Below, one piece after another: positions 1 through 10,179 of a stretch of 64,000 bases of DNA (positions are counted from its first letter, which is position 1; every line of letters starts with the position of its first letter). This stretch comes from Cylindrospermum sp. NIES-4074. GTDB taxonomy: Bacteria; Cyanobacteriota; Cyanobacteriia; Cyanobacteriales; Nostocaceae. The notes beneath the pieces were generated by a model. It searched no databases. It had not been told where the DNA came from and saw nothing but the letters and a program-made list of their open reading frames with translations. The translations under genes and the position numbers were made by a program. The stretch covers positions 6,612,148 through 6,676,147 of the forward strand of contig AP018269.1 of NCBI GenBank assembly GCA_003994795.1, in the 5' to 3' direction.

Positions 1-1402
1 TGTTCAAACAAAAGATGCTGGTGGGCAATTTTTTGAGAAAGAGTTAACGATTGCAGTTAATGATATTGATGAAGCTCCGACCGGCTTAGAACTAAGTCAA
101 ATCGACATTGATGAAAATGTCGCAGCTAACAGTGTAGTTGGGATTTTATCAACTACGGACTCCGACGGAGATGACACAACATTTGTCTACAGTTTAGTTG
201 GGGGAATTGGTGATACTGATAATGCAGCCTTCACCATTGACGGGGATAAGTTGCAAATCAACAATTCCCCCAACTTTGAAACTAAATCTAGCTATAACAT
301 CCGCGTTCAAACAAAAGATGCTGGTGGGCAAGTTTTTGAGAAAGAGTTAACGATTGCAGTTAATAATCTCGATATACCAACCCGTCTAACAAAGGTAGCT
401 GATGATGTATTTAATATCATAAGCGATGCTACCAAAGCTACGCTTCAAGTCACTTTCACAGAAAGCAGTTCGGTTCTGGTAAATGAACTAGGTTTATATA
501 CTGTTGATGATGCTACTGGCAAAATTAACGGCATCTCTCCTGGTGCCGCAGGTTATGCTCAAGCTGCTCTTGAGCGTTCCTTGGTGGTTTTCTCTTCTCT
601 GGCTAATTTGCCTAATGGGTTTTCTGCTAATGATGTCAGTCGCTTGCTGCAATTAGACTCTAGTGCTAACCTGAGATTTTATCTGGTCAAAAATAGTTCC
701 ACTCAGTCTGTATTGGCTGGTATCACTCCCATTACTGATGTACTGTTTTCTAATTCCTCCACACTAAAAATTACGGATTTGGGTAATAATGCTTTTTCTT
801 TAGCTTACAAAGATGGTTCTGTTAGCACTGGTGATTTCCAAAGTCTGGTGGTGAAGATTCAGCCAACAAATGATTTGTTACCTTTAGGTACTGCTTTGCA
901 AGGTTCGTCACAGGCAGAAGTGATTGATTTACGTGGTATTACACAACAGGTGAAAGCTGAATTTGTTGTGAATAGAGAAGCAGCTTTCAATAATTTTGTT
1001 GGCTTCTATAAAGTTGCTGATGAAAATGGTGGTATTGATGTTAATGGTCAGATTTTGCGTCCTGGGGAAGCAGGTTATATCCAAGCAGCAATTCGGGCGC
1101 GGGTTCCAGGTATTGACCTAACGGTGAATAACCAAGGTACAGCAAGTTTCACGGGATTTCTCCAGCCCGGTTCTATCTTCGCTCCGTTCATAATTGTTGA
1201 TGGTCAACCCAATGCTATTCTTGATAGCAATCCCAATAATGACCCGGCTGTTTACTTTCCATTTTTGGGAGCTAATTCAGATAAAACTGACCATGTTCGT
1301 TTGTTGGGAAATAACATTTTTGGTTTTGAGGATTTAGCTGGTGGTGGTGATAAAGATTTCAATGATATGGTTGTGCGGGTGAATTTGACAGCAATCAGGT
1401 AG
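1..1402 (+). CDS. C-terminal part of a cadherin-repeat / DUF4114 surface protein (5' truncated by window)
   Basis: The reading frame is open from base 2, so the gene starts outside the window; a TTG at 251 is internal. Residues encoded by about 2-370 are cadherin-like repeats with the calcium-motif style DENVAANSVVG and NNLD/NDIDEAPT linkers. The DNA at 2-62 recurs almost unchanged at 305-365, an exact 303-base (101-codon) period. After the repeats come two DUF4114-type domains in tandem: one around 400-880 (LGLYTVDDATGKI, GAAGYAQAAL) and one around 940-1390 ending in FEDLAGGGDKDFNDMVVRV, the family's hallmark. Such proteins are large, exported, calcium-binding surface or matrix proteins. Partner and function are unknown. 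Confidence 0.85.
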   Translation, partial: VQTKDAGGQFFEKELTIAVNDIDEAPTGLELSQIDIDENVAANSVVGILSTTDSDGDDTTFVYSLVGGIGDTDNAAFTIDGDKLQINNSPNFETKSSYNIRVQTKDAGGQVFEKELTIAVNNLDIPTRLTKVADDVFNIISDATKATLQVTFTESSSVLVNELGLYTVDDATGKINGISPGAAGYAQAALERSLVVFSSLANLPNGFSANDVSRLLQLDSSANLRFYLVKNSSTQSVLAGITPITDVLFSNSSTLKITDLGNNAFSLAYKDGSVSTGDFQSLVVKIQPTNDLLPLGTALQGSSQAEVIDLRGITQQVKAEFVVNREAAFNNFVGFYKVADENGGIDVNGQILRPGEAGYIQAAIRARVPGIDLTVNNQGTASFTGFLQPGSIFAPFIIVDGQPNAILDSNPNNDPAVYFPFLGANSDKTDHVRLLGNNIFGFEDLAGGGDKDFNDMVVRVNLTAIR

Positions 1403-1548
1403 AATGCTGAGTATTCATTGCATCAGTTGTGCTGGGGTGACTGGCAGTTAAAAATCAATTCAGGATGCGATCGTTCTTGGTTGGGCAGTAACTCCGTATC
1501 TCCTCAAAAAATTATTCTGATTACTCTAAGGTGGGAAGAGGAGGTTTC

Positions 1549-1592
1549 AACGCAGAGGTGCGCGGAGGTAGCGCAGAGTATCGCTGAGGTTT
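1549..1592. repeat. Interspersed intergenic repeat (CGCAGAGGTGCGC family), copy 1
   Basis: This lies in the 289-base spacer between the surface protein and the DUF29-like gene. The segment around ACGCAGAGGTGCGCGGAGGT recurs at about 2250-2290 with few changes. Such purine-rich repeats are common between genes of filamentous cyanobacteria. Nothing else is recognised in the spacer. Confidence 0.6.
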
Positions 1593-1691
1593 TTTGAGAA
1601 ATAATCCTAATAAATTCTATATTCCAGATGTTGAGAATTTTAAGTTGTTATATTTATATAAGCTGATTTTTAATTTGAGGCTAAGACGCAG

Positions 1692-2210
1692 ATGACACAA
1701 GAATTAATAGACCTCAGAAATAGCATTATAGAAAAACGTTATGCAGATGCTTTGGCAATTGTTGATGAATTAGAGGGAATGAGTAGACAAGGAATTCTGC
1801 GGAATATCCAATCATTTTTGAGGATTCTGCTGATTCATTTGATTAAGAATCAAATAGAACAACGTTTAACTAATTCTTGGGTTGCTTCTATTCGTAATTC
1901 TCTGGTAGAAATTAAAAAGCTTAATCTCAAAGATAATAAGAAAGCACATTACATCAATCTAGATGAATGGGATACCTATATTGAAGATGAAATAGAGCTA
2001 GCTATTCGTGATGCGAGTGTGGAAGTTATGAATGGAATTTACAATGAATTTCAAATAACGGAAATGGTGGATAGAAATCAGGTGCGCGAGATTGGGTTAC
2101 AATTTTTGGGGCTGACATATTCACATTCTGTTAAAGAGTTACCCGCCGTTATTGCTGAACTTTTAACTCAGTTACCTGGTGGTGAAGATTGGAAGTTAGG
2201 GAGAAGGTGA
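1692..2210 (+). CDS. DUF29-like family protein
   Basis: A 172-residue soluble, mostly helical protein. The segment DELEGMSRQGILRNIQSFLRILLIHLIKNQ followed by NSWVASIRNS matches the general pattern of the DUF29 family (E-E-I-E-x-M-x-R ... L-L-x-H-L-L-K ... S-W ... I), which is very abundant in cyanobacteria and has no established function. No signal peptide or membrane segment is seen. The ATG follows a weak purine stretch (GAGGCTAAGACGCAG). It stands alone between two repeat-bearing spacers. The family assignment comes from pattern memory and is moderately sure. Confidence 0.7.
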   Translation: MTQELIDLRNSIIEKRYADALAIVDELEGMSRQGILRNIQSFLRILLIHLIKNQIEQRLTNSWVASIRNSLVEIKKLNLKDNKKAHYINLDEWDTYIEDEIELAIRDASVEVMNGIYNEFQITEMVDRNQVREIGLQFLGLTYSHSVKELPAVIAELLTQLPGGEDWKLGRR

Positions 2211-3618
<1,408 letters not shown>

Positions 3619-3651
3619 AGTGCTGAGTGCTGAGTGCTGAGTGCTGAGTTG
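3619..3651. repeat. Short tandem heptamer repeat (GTGCTGA)n
   Basis: About four head-to-tail copies of GTGCTGA start right after the gap1 stop codon. The unit is the reverse complement of the TCAGCAC heptamers at 21540-21600 and 36371-36421, so all belong to one STRR family. Confidence 0.85.
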
Positions 3652-3743
3652 CACTTTGCAGGAGGGGGAGAAGAATCTTCCCTTCCAAATCCTCAGTATG
3701 GGCTTAACGGGGTGCGTTCCGTTATCGTTACTCCCTACTTGTT

Positions 3744-5174
3744 ATGCGGCGAACCAAAATTATTTGTACTGTTGGGCCTGCTACATCTGCACCTGAAAGG
3801 TTAGAAGCTTTAGTGAGTGCGGGAATGAATGTGGCGCGACTGAATTTTTCTCATGGGGCCTATGAATTCCACGCCCAAACATTGAAGTATCTACGGCAGA
3901 TTAGCGCCCAGCAACAAAAGCCGATCGCCATTATGCAAGATTTATGTGGCCCTAAAATTAGATTGGGAGTTTTGCCCCCAGAGGGGCTAACTTTGGAAGC
4001 TGGGAATGAAGTCACTTTTGTATTGCAGGAAAAGGGTGAGAGTAGCGACGAATTACCCTTACCATTGCCGACTTTGTTTGCAATGGTGCGGAAGGGTGAA
4101 CCAATTTTAATTAATGATGGTCGCGTCAAGTTGACTGTCGTCGATCGCGATCCTGATAAAATTCGGGCATTAGTCAAAATTGGCGGCTTAATTTCCACTC
4201 ACAAGGGTGTAAATTTGCCAGAAACGCCTTTACCCGTGAGTTCCATCACTGAAAAAGACTTGCTAGATTTGCGCTTTGGCATTCAATTGGGTGTAGATTG
4301 GGTAGCGGTGTCTTTTGTGCGATCGCCCCAAGACCTAGAACCCGCTAAAAGAATGATCGAAGCTGCTGGTGCTTCTATTCGTCTCATTGCCAAAATTGAA
4401 AGAGCAGAAGCCGTAGAACAGCTAGACTCTATCCTCCAAGTTGCCGATGGGATTATGATTGCCCGTGGCGATTTAGGGGTAGAAGTGCCAATTCACGAAG
4501 TCCCCTTGATTCAAAAAGACATCACTCGTCGGTGTAATCGTGCTGGTAAGCCAGTGATTACAGCCACACAAATGCTAGAGTCGATGATTAGCTCCCCCGA
4601 CCCCACCAGGGCTGAAGCCACCGATGTTGCTAACTCTATCTTGGATGGTACAGATGCAGTTATGCTTTCTGGAGAAACTGCTGTGGGTGAATATCCTGTC
4701 GCTGCTGTCCAGATGATGCACAATATCGCCATGCGGACAGAAAAAGCTCTAGAAGAGAGCAGCAACCATTCCTGGTGTCATGAAGCAGGCAGTCTCAGCG
4801 TCACGGAATCAGTAGCCCAAGCAGTATGTCGCATTGCTTATGAAACAGGTTCACGGGCGATTCTCTGCAACACAAAAACAGGGAATACCGCCAAACTGGT
4901 GTCTAAATACCGTCCCAGCACTCCCATTATTGCCCTCACTCCTGACGCCACCGCTTACCATCAACTAGCCCTTTCTTGGGGTGTGGAACCTCTGCTGATT
5001 TCACCAGTTCACAATACAGAAGAAATGTTGACAAATGTCGTCAATACTGTTGTGGAAATGGGTCTAGCCCAGCAAGGGGATAAAGTGGTAATCACCTCTG
5101 GAGTGCCAATTGGTAAGTCAGGAACAACAAGTTTAATTAAAGTGCATTCTATCGGACAGCCAATTACGGCATAA
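3744..5174 (+). CDS. pyk: Pyruvate kinase
   Basis: It transfers phosphate from phosphoenolpyruvate to ADP in the last step of glycolysis. The 476 residues begin MRRTKIICTVGPAT and contain NVARLNFSHG, KIERAEAVEQLDSIL, the metal/substrate segment IMIARGDLGVEVP, and TQMLESMISSPDPTRAEATD with DGTDAVMLSGETAVG. The C-terminal allosteric domain is present (about 350-476). The extra PEP-utilising C-terminal domain seen in longer bacterial enzymes is absent, so this is the short form. It is 125 bases downstream of gap1 across a heptamer repeat and may be co-transcribed or have its own promoter. Confidence 0.96.
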   Translation: MRRTKIICTVGPATSAPERLEALVSAGMNVARLNFSHGAYEFHAQTLKYLRQISAQQQKPIAIMQDLCGPKIRLGVLPPEGLTLEAGNEVTFVLQEKGESSDELPLPLPTLFAMVRKGEPILINDGRVKLTVVDRDPDKIRALVKIGGLISTHKGVNLPETPLPVSSITEKDLLDLRFGIQLGVDWVAVSFVRSPQDLEPAKRMIEAAGASIRLIAKIERAEAVEQLDSILQVADGIMIARGDLGVEVPIHEVPLIQKDITRRCNRAGKPVITATQMLESMISSPDPTRAEATDVANSILDGTDAVMLSGETAVGEYPVAAVQMMHNIAMRTEKALEESSNHSWCHEAGSLSVTESVAQAVCRIAYETGSRAILCNTKTGNTAKLVSKYRPSTPIIALTPDATAYHQLALSWGVEPLLISPVHNTEEMLTNVVNTVVEMGLAQQGDKVVITSGVPIGKSGTTSLIKVHSIGQPITA

Positions 5175-5321
5175 GACACCTAAAATAGGGCTGAGGCTCA
5201 ATCCAGCCAGCAAACTTGGGCAGTGGTGAGTATAATTTGCCAGAATTGAGAGTTCACGAACAGCCAAGAAGAAACAAGGGAAGTCAGTCTTCAGCAAATC
5301 AAATTCACGGAGAATTATAAT

Positions 5322-6326
5322 ATGTCTAAGAATTTACTGGAACAATTGCGGCAAGTAACCGTTGTGGTTTCGGACACAGGTGATATCCAAGCAATTGAGC
5401 AGTTTAAACCCCAAGACGCTACCACCAATCCTTCTCTGATTACCGCAGCGGCACAGATGCCGGAATATCAGGGAATTGTTGATCAAACTTTAATCCAGGC
5501 TAAGAAAGATGCTGGAGCAGGTGCAACCCAAGCACAGGTTGTTTCTCTAGCTTTTGACCGTCTAGCAGTTTCCTTTGGCTTGAAGATTTTGCAAATCATC
5601 CCCGGTCGCGTGTCTACAGAAGTAGATGCTCGTTTATCCTATGATACAGAAGCGACTGTAGCCAAGGCGCGGGATTTAATCGCCCAGTATAAAGCTGCTG
5701 GTATTTCTCCCAATCGCGTGTTGATTAAAATTGCTGCTACTTGGGAAGGAATTCGCGCTGCGGAAATATTGGAAAAAGAAGGTATTCACTGCAACCTTAC
5801 CTTATTATTTGGCATTCACCAAGCGATCGCCTGCGCGGAAGCTGGTATCACCTTAATTTCCCCCTTCGTTGGTCGCATTCTCGACTGGTACAAAAAAGAT
5901 ACCGGCAAAGATTACGCCCCCGCAGAAGACCCAGGTGTGTTGTCAGTCACTAAAATCTACAACTACTACAAGAAATTCGGCTATAAAACCGAAGTTATGG
6001 GAGCTAGCTTCCGCAACATCGGCGAAATTACCGAACTCGCTGGTTGTGACTTGCTGACAATTTCTCCAGCGCTATTGTCTGAATTGCAATCAAATGTTGG
6101 CGAACTACCACGCAAACTCGACCCCGCCAAAGCAGCAACTTTGTCAATTGAAAAAATCACCATTGATAAAGCTACCTTTGACAAGATGCACGCCGCTGAC
6201 CGCATGGCATACGACAAACTAGCAGAAGGTATTGAGGGCTTCACCAAAGCACTCATTTCTCTAGAGAAACTACTAGCAGAAAGATTAGCTCGCCTTGAGG
6301 GAGAAAATCTGGTAACTGCTGGTTAA
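5322..6326 (+). CDS. tal: Transaldolase
   Basis: It moves a dihydroxyacetone unit between sugar phosphates in the oxidative pentose phosphate pathway, a major source of reductant in the dark and in heterocysts. The 334 residues start [20 protein letters not shown] and contain the DATTNPSLI signature, [14 protein letters not shown], and the Schiff-base lysine region [26 protein letters not shown] sits about 8 bases before the ATG. The length is that of TalB-type enzymes without extra domains. It follows gap1 and pyk on the same strand; a strong inverted repeat follows the stop. Confidence 0.96.
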   Translation: MSKNLLEQLRQVTVVVSDTGDIQAIEQFKPQDATTNPSLITAAAQMPEYQGIVDQTLIQAKKDAGAGATQAQVVSLAFDRLAVSFGLKILQIIPGRVSTEVDARLSYDTEATVAKARDLIAQYKAAGISPNRVLIKIAATWEGIRAAEILEKEGIHCNLTLLFGIHQAIACAEAGITLISPFVGRILDWYKKDTGKDYAPAEDPGVLSVTKIYNYYKKFGYKTEVMGASFRNIGEITELAGCDLLTISPALLSELQSNVGELPRKLDPAKAATLSIEKITIDKATFDKMHAADRMAYDKLAEGIEGFTKALISLEKLLAERLARLEGENLVTAG

Positions 6327-6339
6327 AAAAGTAAAAAGT

Positions 6340-6377
6340 AAAAAGTAAAAAGTAATTTTATTTACTTTTTACTTTTT
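6340..6377 (+). terminator. AT-rich inverted repeat after tal
   Basis: A perfect 16-base arm AAAAAGTAAAAAGTAA (6340-6355) pairs with TTACTTTTTACTTTTT (6362-6377) around a 6-base loop. The right arm also gives a T-rich tail. The left part is a run of AAAAAGT heptamers, so it may be a repeat that doubles as a terminator for tal. Confidence 0.55.
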
Positions 6378-6421
6378 ATGAATAAGCTATAGCTGTTCTC
6401 CAAGCCAATTTTATGAAAATT

Positions 6422-6488
6422 AAACCACAGATGCACACAGATAAACACAGATAAATTATCTGTGTGCATCTGTGTTTATCTGTGGTTT
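6422..6488. repeat. Palindromic repeat built from ACAGAT decamers
   Basis: The left half is three decamer-like units ending in CAGAT (ACCACAGAT, GCACACAGAT, AAACACAGAT). After AAATT, the right half has their reverse complements with the inner two units in swapped order. It can still fold into a long, slightly mismatched hairpin. A half-copy of the same units lies at 12827-12856. Confidence 0.7.
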
Positions 6489-6544
6489 TAAATAACCAAT
6501 CAAGATTTTACTAAACAGTCTCAAATTGCCTATAATTCAATACA

Positions 6545-6572
6545 GTAGAGACGTTACATGTAACGTCTCTAC
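6545..6572. repeat. Perfect 28-base palindrome
   Basis: GTAGAGACGTTACA (6545-6558) is followed directly by its exact reverse complement, giving a 28-base perfect palindrome. It lies between the converging tal gene and the minus-strand cluster. It looks like a dispersed cyanobacterial palindrome and may act as a bidirectional stop. Confidence 0.75.
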
Positions 6573-6606
6573 GTCAGTTGATGGTTTTCATAGCAAGCAT
6601 ATTAAC

Positions 6607-7761
6607 CTATAATTTATATTTTCTCATCAATGGTACAGCAATCTGATTAACTAACAATCTTAAAACCTGCCAGACTAAACGCCGTTTCGCAGGTAGATGT
6701 TGATAAAAAATTGCACTATATTCAATATTAGCTACAAATCCTCTAAACCTCTTAAATGAAGCTGCACCAGAACTTTGGTGTAAGATGATATCTTTTTCTG
6801 TGGCTGCAATTGTTAACAAAGCCGACAGCATTCGATATAACCCAATATTTTGGGGCAAGCTGGTATCATAACCTAACAAGGGAGTAGTCATAACTCCATT
6901 AAGCTCATAAAAACCAATTACACCATCAATTTTTTCCTCTTTTCTCAAAGCTTGAATTTGCAATGCTTTGTTTTTTAGTGCCAATTCTATTAACTTTTCA
7001 TTAAACTGAGGATTATTATAAGAATATTTTTCTAAATACAAAGCATTATATAATTCTACAATTCTCGGAATATCTGCGGGAGAGACTTGGCTACTATCAA
7101 TTACTTCATAGCCTTGTTGTTGAATTAATTCTGTATCTTGTTTCAACCTCCATCTCATTTTAGTCCGCATTACTGATGTATCTTTGGGGTTAAAAAGATA
7201 AATTTGCCGACTCCCAACCATCTGGTAGCCATTTTGCACAAAGCTATTAAACAAGTCATCACTGAGGAATGTATTAATAGAACGAAAAATAATCGTGTGG
7301 TTGGGAAATTGCTTTTGCAGATAAGAGGTAATTTCCTGAATTTGCTCTGTAGATAAATCTGGATATAAATTAGTTGACAATAGCCAATTATTCACAATGA
7401 CAACTTGATTAATTTCACCCCATTGTAAAATTATCCCCATGAAAGTTAGAACTTGTGCTAAACTTTTCTCAAGTAGAGGATTATTTAAAATAGGAAGTTC
7501 CTCTTGAGAATAAGTAATATAGTGAGAATAAGGAGAACAAACATAAGAGTTTTCCAGTTCCTTATAATTGACTGTCACAGGTAAAACTAAATCATCAATT
7601 GTGAGCGCTAACGGTTGAGTATTCACGTTATTGATAAAAGTAGATGAACCAGCTTTCATCAGAGGAACCCAATAGTTTTTAGTCAGAGTTGCAACTTCTG
7701 AGTCTGTCCAAGGTAAAGTATCAATATTAGTGATATTGTATAGACAAATACGCTGTTTCAT
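6607..7761 (-). CDS. GNAT-like acyltransferase of a biosynthetic cluster
   Basis: The 384 residues appear to be a two-lobed GNAT/FemAB-like protein. The C-terminal half (about 200-345) has the acyltransferase pattern: an IVELYNALYLEKYSYNNPQF helix, then QALRKEEKIDGVIGFYELNGVMTTPLLGYD strands, then a conserved LLTIAATEKD helix and SSGAASFKRFRGF. No membrane segment or signal is present. The start codon overlaps the stop of the adenylating-enzyme gene by 4 bases (ATGA), so the two are translated together. As last gene of the cluster it could acylate an amine or alcohol of the product. The substrate cannot be read from sequence; the superfamily call is an inference from pattern. Confidence 0.6.
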   Translation of the reverse strand: MKQRICLYNITNIDTLPWTDSEVATLTKNYWVPLMKAGSSTFINNVNTQPLALTIDDLVLPVTVNYKELENSYVCSPYSHYITYSQEELPILNNPLLEKSLAQVLTFMGIILQWGEINQVVIVNNWLLSTNLYPDLSTEQIQEITSYLQKQFPNHTIIFRSINTFLSDDLFNSFVQNGYQMVGSRQIYLFNPKDTSVMRTKMRWRLKQDTELIQQQGYEVIDSSQVSPADIPRIVELYNALYLEKYSYNNPQFNEKLIELALKNKALQIQALRKEEKIDGVIGFYELNGVMTTPLLGYDTSLPQNIGLYRMLSALLTIAATEKDIILHQSSGAASFKRFRGFVANIEYSAIFYQHLPAKRRLVWQVLRLLVNQIAVPLMRKYKL

Positions 7762-9089
7762 GATATGGAAGAAACTGGAAATACTCTTTGCACTCGTCTC
7801 AGCTTTTTGTGGTGTTCAGTGACGTTCACGTATTGTGTATAATGGATTTGAGGGATTCGACAGTGCGATCGCACAAATAAATCCAGTAAAGATTGATGTA
7901 CTAAATTTTGAACAGCGCTCTGTAATTCTACGGAACTTTTTAAGGAAATCTCAATCAAATCAGGGCTTTTTTGCACCGCTAAATATTCCTGAACATCTTC
8001 AGAAGCTATAATAATTGCTCTGCGGATAAAATCAGGAAATATTGGTATTAAGCCTTCTCCTGCTTGATTTGGGAGCCAAAATATATCATCTCTGCGTCCT
8101 TCTATACTCTCAATAGCTGTGAAAATTGACCCACAGGGACAAGGACTTTTACGTTCTGTTAAAATATCATCAAGACGATAGCGAATAATCGGTTGGGTTT
8201 TGCGGTTAAAATCAGTAATAATGGTCATAAACTTACCAGCCTTTTCATCGATATACTCTTTTTGAATGGCTAATATATCTTCATTCAGATGTAGAGTACC
8301 GTATTCACAACTATGACCTAAAAAGCCTTCAGTGCATTGATATATTTGCTGAAGTTTTTGATTAAAACATTTACTAATATATATTTCATCAAGGGGATCT
8401 AATACTTCAGCAACAGATATAATTTGGTTAGGCACTATATTTAAATCACCTTTCAATTGAGCATCTGCTAACAAACGCAGCATCGAAGGAGGTGCTACTA
8501 AAATAGTCGGGTTAACTTGGTTTAAACGTAGAATATTATTTTCTACAGCATCAAATAAATCAAAATATGCAAATTTAATACGTTGACCTTTAACCGTTTC
8601 ATAAAGATTGCTATTTGCTCTCAGAAAAAATGCTATTCGCTGAGGGGTTAAGATAGACTGGGGCAACACTTTTGCTAAAATAGTACCTGCCCAAGCTTGC
8701 TGTTCTTTTTGGCTGACTATAAATATCCCTCGGTTTCCACTAGTCCCCGAAGAAAGTCCAACAGTGAAACCCTGAAGCGTAGCAGCAAAATTCCGCTTTT
8801 CTTCAGCTTGGGTTGCGAGTATGAATGCTGCTGATTTTTGAATATTAACTGTATTCAGTTTGTCGAAATTACCCATCATGATAAATTTGTCAATAATCGG
8901 AAACTGTTGCCAGTTTTGAATATTTAAACCTTGGTAGTAATCTCGATAAAATTGGGATTTTGGTAAAATCTCTTTGAGAAATTTACGAACTTGCATATCT
9001 TGCCATTTTAAAAGCTTTTCGCGGCTGTTAAAACGGCGAATATACTTAGTTTTGAGATAATACCAGAGGATAGTTAAAAGGCTTTTCAC
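7758..9089 (-). CDS. Adenylate-forming enzyme, coenzyme F390 synthetase / PaaK-like
   Basis: The 443 residues are of the phenylacetate-CoA ligase / F390 synthetase branch of the ANL superfamily. They show the phosphate-binding loop GLSSGTSGNRGIFIVS (about 110-125), the A5-like YQCTEGFLG, and the ribose/adenylate motif PIIRYRLDD. A CPCG pair precedes the C-terminal subdomain, as in PaaK relatives. It should activate a carboxylic acid as an acyl-adenylate and pass it to a thiol or amine. It overlaps the downstream GNAT gene by ATGA, which suggests the two act in sequence. Coenzyme F390 itself is not expected here, so the name only denotes the family. Confidence 0.8.
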   Translation of the reverse strand: MKSLLTILWYYLKTKYIRRFNSREKLLKWQDMQVRKFLKEILPKSQFYRDYYQGLNIQNWQQFPIIDKFIMMGNFDKLNTVNIQKSAAFILATQAEEKRNFAATLQGFTVGLSSGTSGNRGIFIVSQKEQQAWAGTILAKVLPQSILTPQRIAFFLRANSNLYETVKGQRIKFAYFDLFDAVENNILRLNQVNPTILVAPPSMLRLLADAQLKGDLNIVPNQIISVAEVLDPLDEIYISKCFNQKLQQIYQCTEGFLGHSCEYGTLHLNEDILAIQKEYIDEKAGKFMTIITDFNRKTQPIIRYRLDDILTERKSPCPCGSIFTAIESIEGRRDDIFWLPNQAGEGLIPIFPDFIRRAIIIASEDVQEYLAVQKSPDLIEISLKSSVELQSAVQNLVHQSLLDLFVRSHCRIPQIHYTQYVNVTEHHKKLRRVQRVFPVSSIS

Positions 9090-9115
9090 AGTAAGTAGAA
9101 GATTTATTTAAATTA

Positions 9116-9161
9116 ACCGCCTTCGCGAAGCGTCTCGCAGAGAAGACGCCAAGGACGCCAA
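9116..9161. repeat. Interspersed GC-rich repeat (CTTCGCGAAGCG)
   Basis: The 73-base spacer holds CCTTCGCGAAGCGTCTCGCA followed by GAGAAGACGCCAAGGACGCC, a sequence type recurrent between Nostocales genes. It contains the palindrome CTTCGCGAAG and lies between two genes of the minus-strand cluster. Confidence 0.6.
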
Positions 9162-9162
9162 G

Positions 9163-10017
9163 TTAAAAATAACAATTAACTTGTGTTGATAGCTGATTAA
9201 AAACATTGGGGCAATGGGTAGGTATAATTTTAATATAGGAGTTTAATTTGTACAGTTGATGAATTTTAGAGAGAGTATCAGTGTACTCTTGCTGATTAGA
9301 AAAAATCAACTTAGTAATAGGATGTGGTAAAACAAACTCTTGATAAGCGCGACTTAGCCAGCAAGCATCAGCAATGAGAAAATAATCTTGGTTATCAGCA
9401 TCGCAGAAAAATAAACCTAGCTGTCCTGTTGCGTGGCCAGGGAGTTCAACAGCAAGTAGACTACCATCACCTAATAAATCAATACCTTTATCAAAGGGAG
9501 CATATTTAGATGGTAGTGAAATCATCAGTTTATCTTCTGCAAATATAGCACGTTCTGCGAAATTAGTTGGTAGCAACCCAGATAAAAAACCAGCTTTGAG
9601 GGCGCTTATTCCGCGCAGATTTTTCACTGCTTGGTATGCTGAGTTAAAACATATAAACTGAGCATTGGGAAAGTCTAGTAAACCACCAATATGGTCTGCA
9701 TGAAAGTGGGAAATAATAATATATTTAATTTCTGCTGCCTCAATACCTTGTTTTCGTAATTTATATACAGCACTATCTTCTGGTTTTTTGAAATGAACGG
9801 GTGTAGTTAGGGCATATAAACGAAAAGGGAAATGTTTGGTTTCTTGAAAAAACCGTTCTGAATAACCAGCATCAAATAAAATATTACCATATTGGGGATG
9901 CACAATTAGAGCAAATAAAGAAGGGAATGCAGTATTTTTCCAGCGACCATCTCTAATGACAATTGCTTCTGGGTGAGTACAATATCCTGCTTCCAAGAAT
10001 TTAACTTTGAGAGACAT
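9163..10017 (-). CDS. Metallo-beta-lactamase fold hydrolase (lactonase-like)
   Basis: The 284 residues carry the dinuclear zinc motif SHFHADHIGG (HxHxDH, about 103-112), a second-site His in LPGHATGQLG, the bridging Asp in LIADACW, and a last His in IPTHCP. The overall order resembles the N-acyl homoserine lactonase branch (AttM/AiiA-like). In this setting it could hydrolyse a thioester, lactone or ester of the pathway product, or act in self-protection; the sequence does not decide. It lies 162 bases downstream of the reductase gene, across a repeat, so it might begin a second transcript. Confidence 0.85.
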   Translation of the reverse strand: MSLKVKFLEAGYCTHPEAIVIRDGRWKNTAFPSLFALIVHPQYGNILFDAGYSERFFQETKHFPFRLYALTTPVHFKKPEDSAVYKLRKQGIEAAEIKYIIISHFHADHIGGLLDFPNAQFICFNSAYQAVKNLRGISALKAGFLSGLLPTNFAERAIFAEDKLMISLPSKYAPFDKGIDLLGDGSLLAVELPGHATGQLGLFFCDADNQDYFLIADACWLSRAYQEFVLPHPITKLIFSNQQEYTDTLSKIHQLYKLNSYIKIIPTHCPNVFNQLSTQVNCYF

Positions 10018-10069
10018 ATAATAATCCTAAACAACTTGTATAAAAATCTCTTTATTCATTCTCTCTGTG

Positions 10070-10114
10070 TCGCGCCAGTTGCTACAACGGGGGGAACCCC
10101 CGCAACGCACTGGC
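10070..10114. repeat. GC-rich hairpin repeat
   Basis: GCGCCAGTTGC and CGGGGG pair with CCCCCG and GCAACGCACTGGC, giving a strong hairpin with a GAA loop. It lies in the 162-base spacer between the reductase and the hydrolase and may attenuate transcription there. The rest of the spacer is low-complexity. Confidence 0.6.
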
Positions 10115-10179
10115 TTCTCTGCGCCTCTGCGGTTCGTTAAAAAAATACATTCACAAATAATCAGATAGCCATGATAATT

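Noticed and set aside
7758-9089. True coenzyme F390 synthetase
   Set aside because: Coenzyme F390 belongs to methanogen metabolism; family membership only indicates an adenylating enzyme here.
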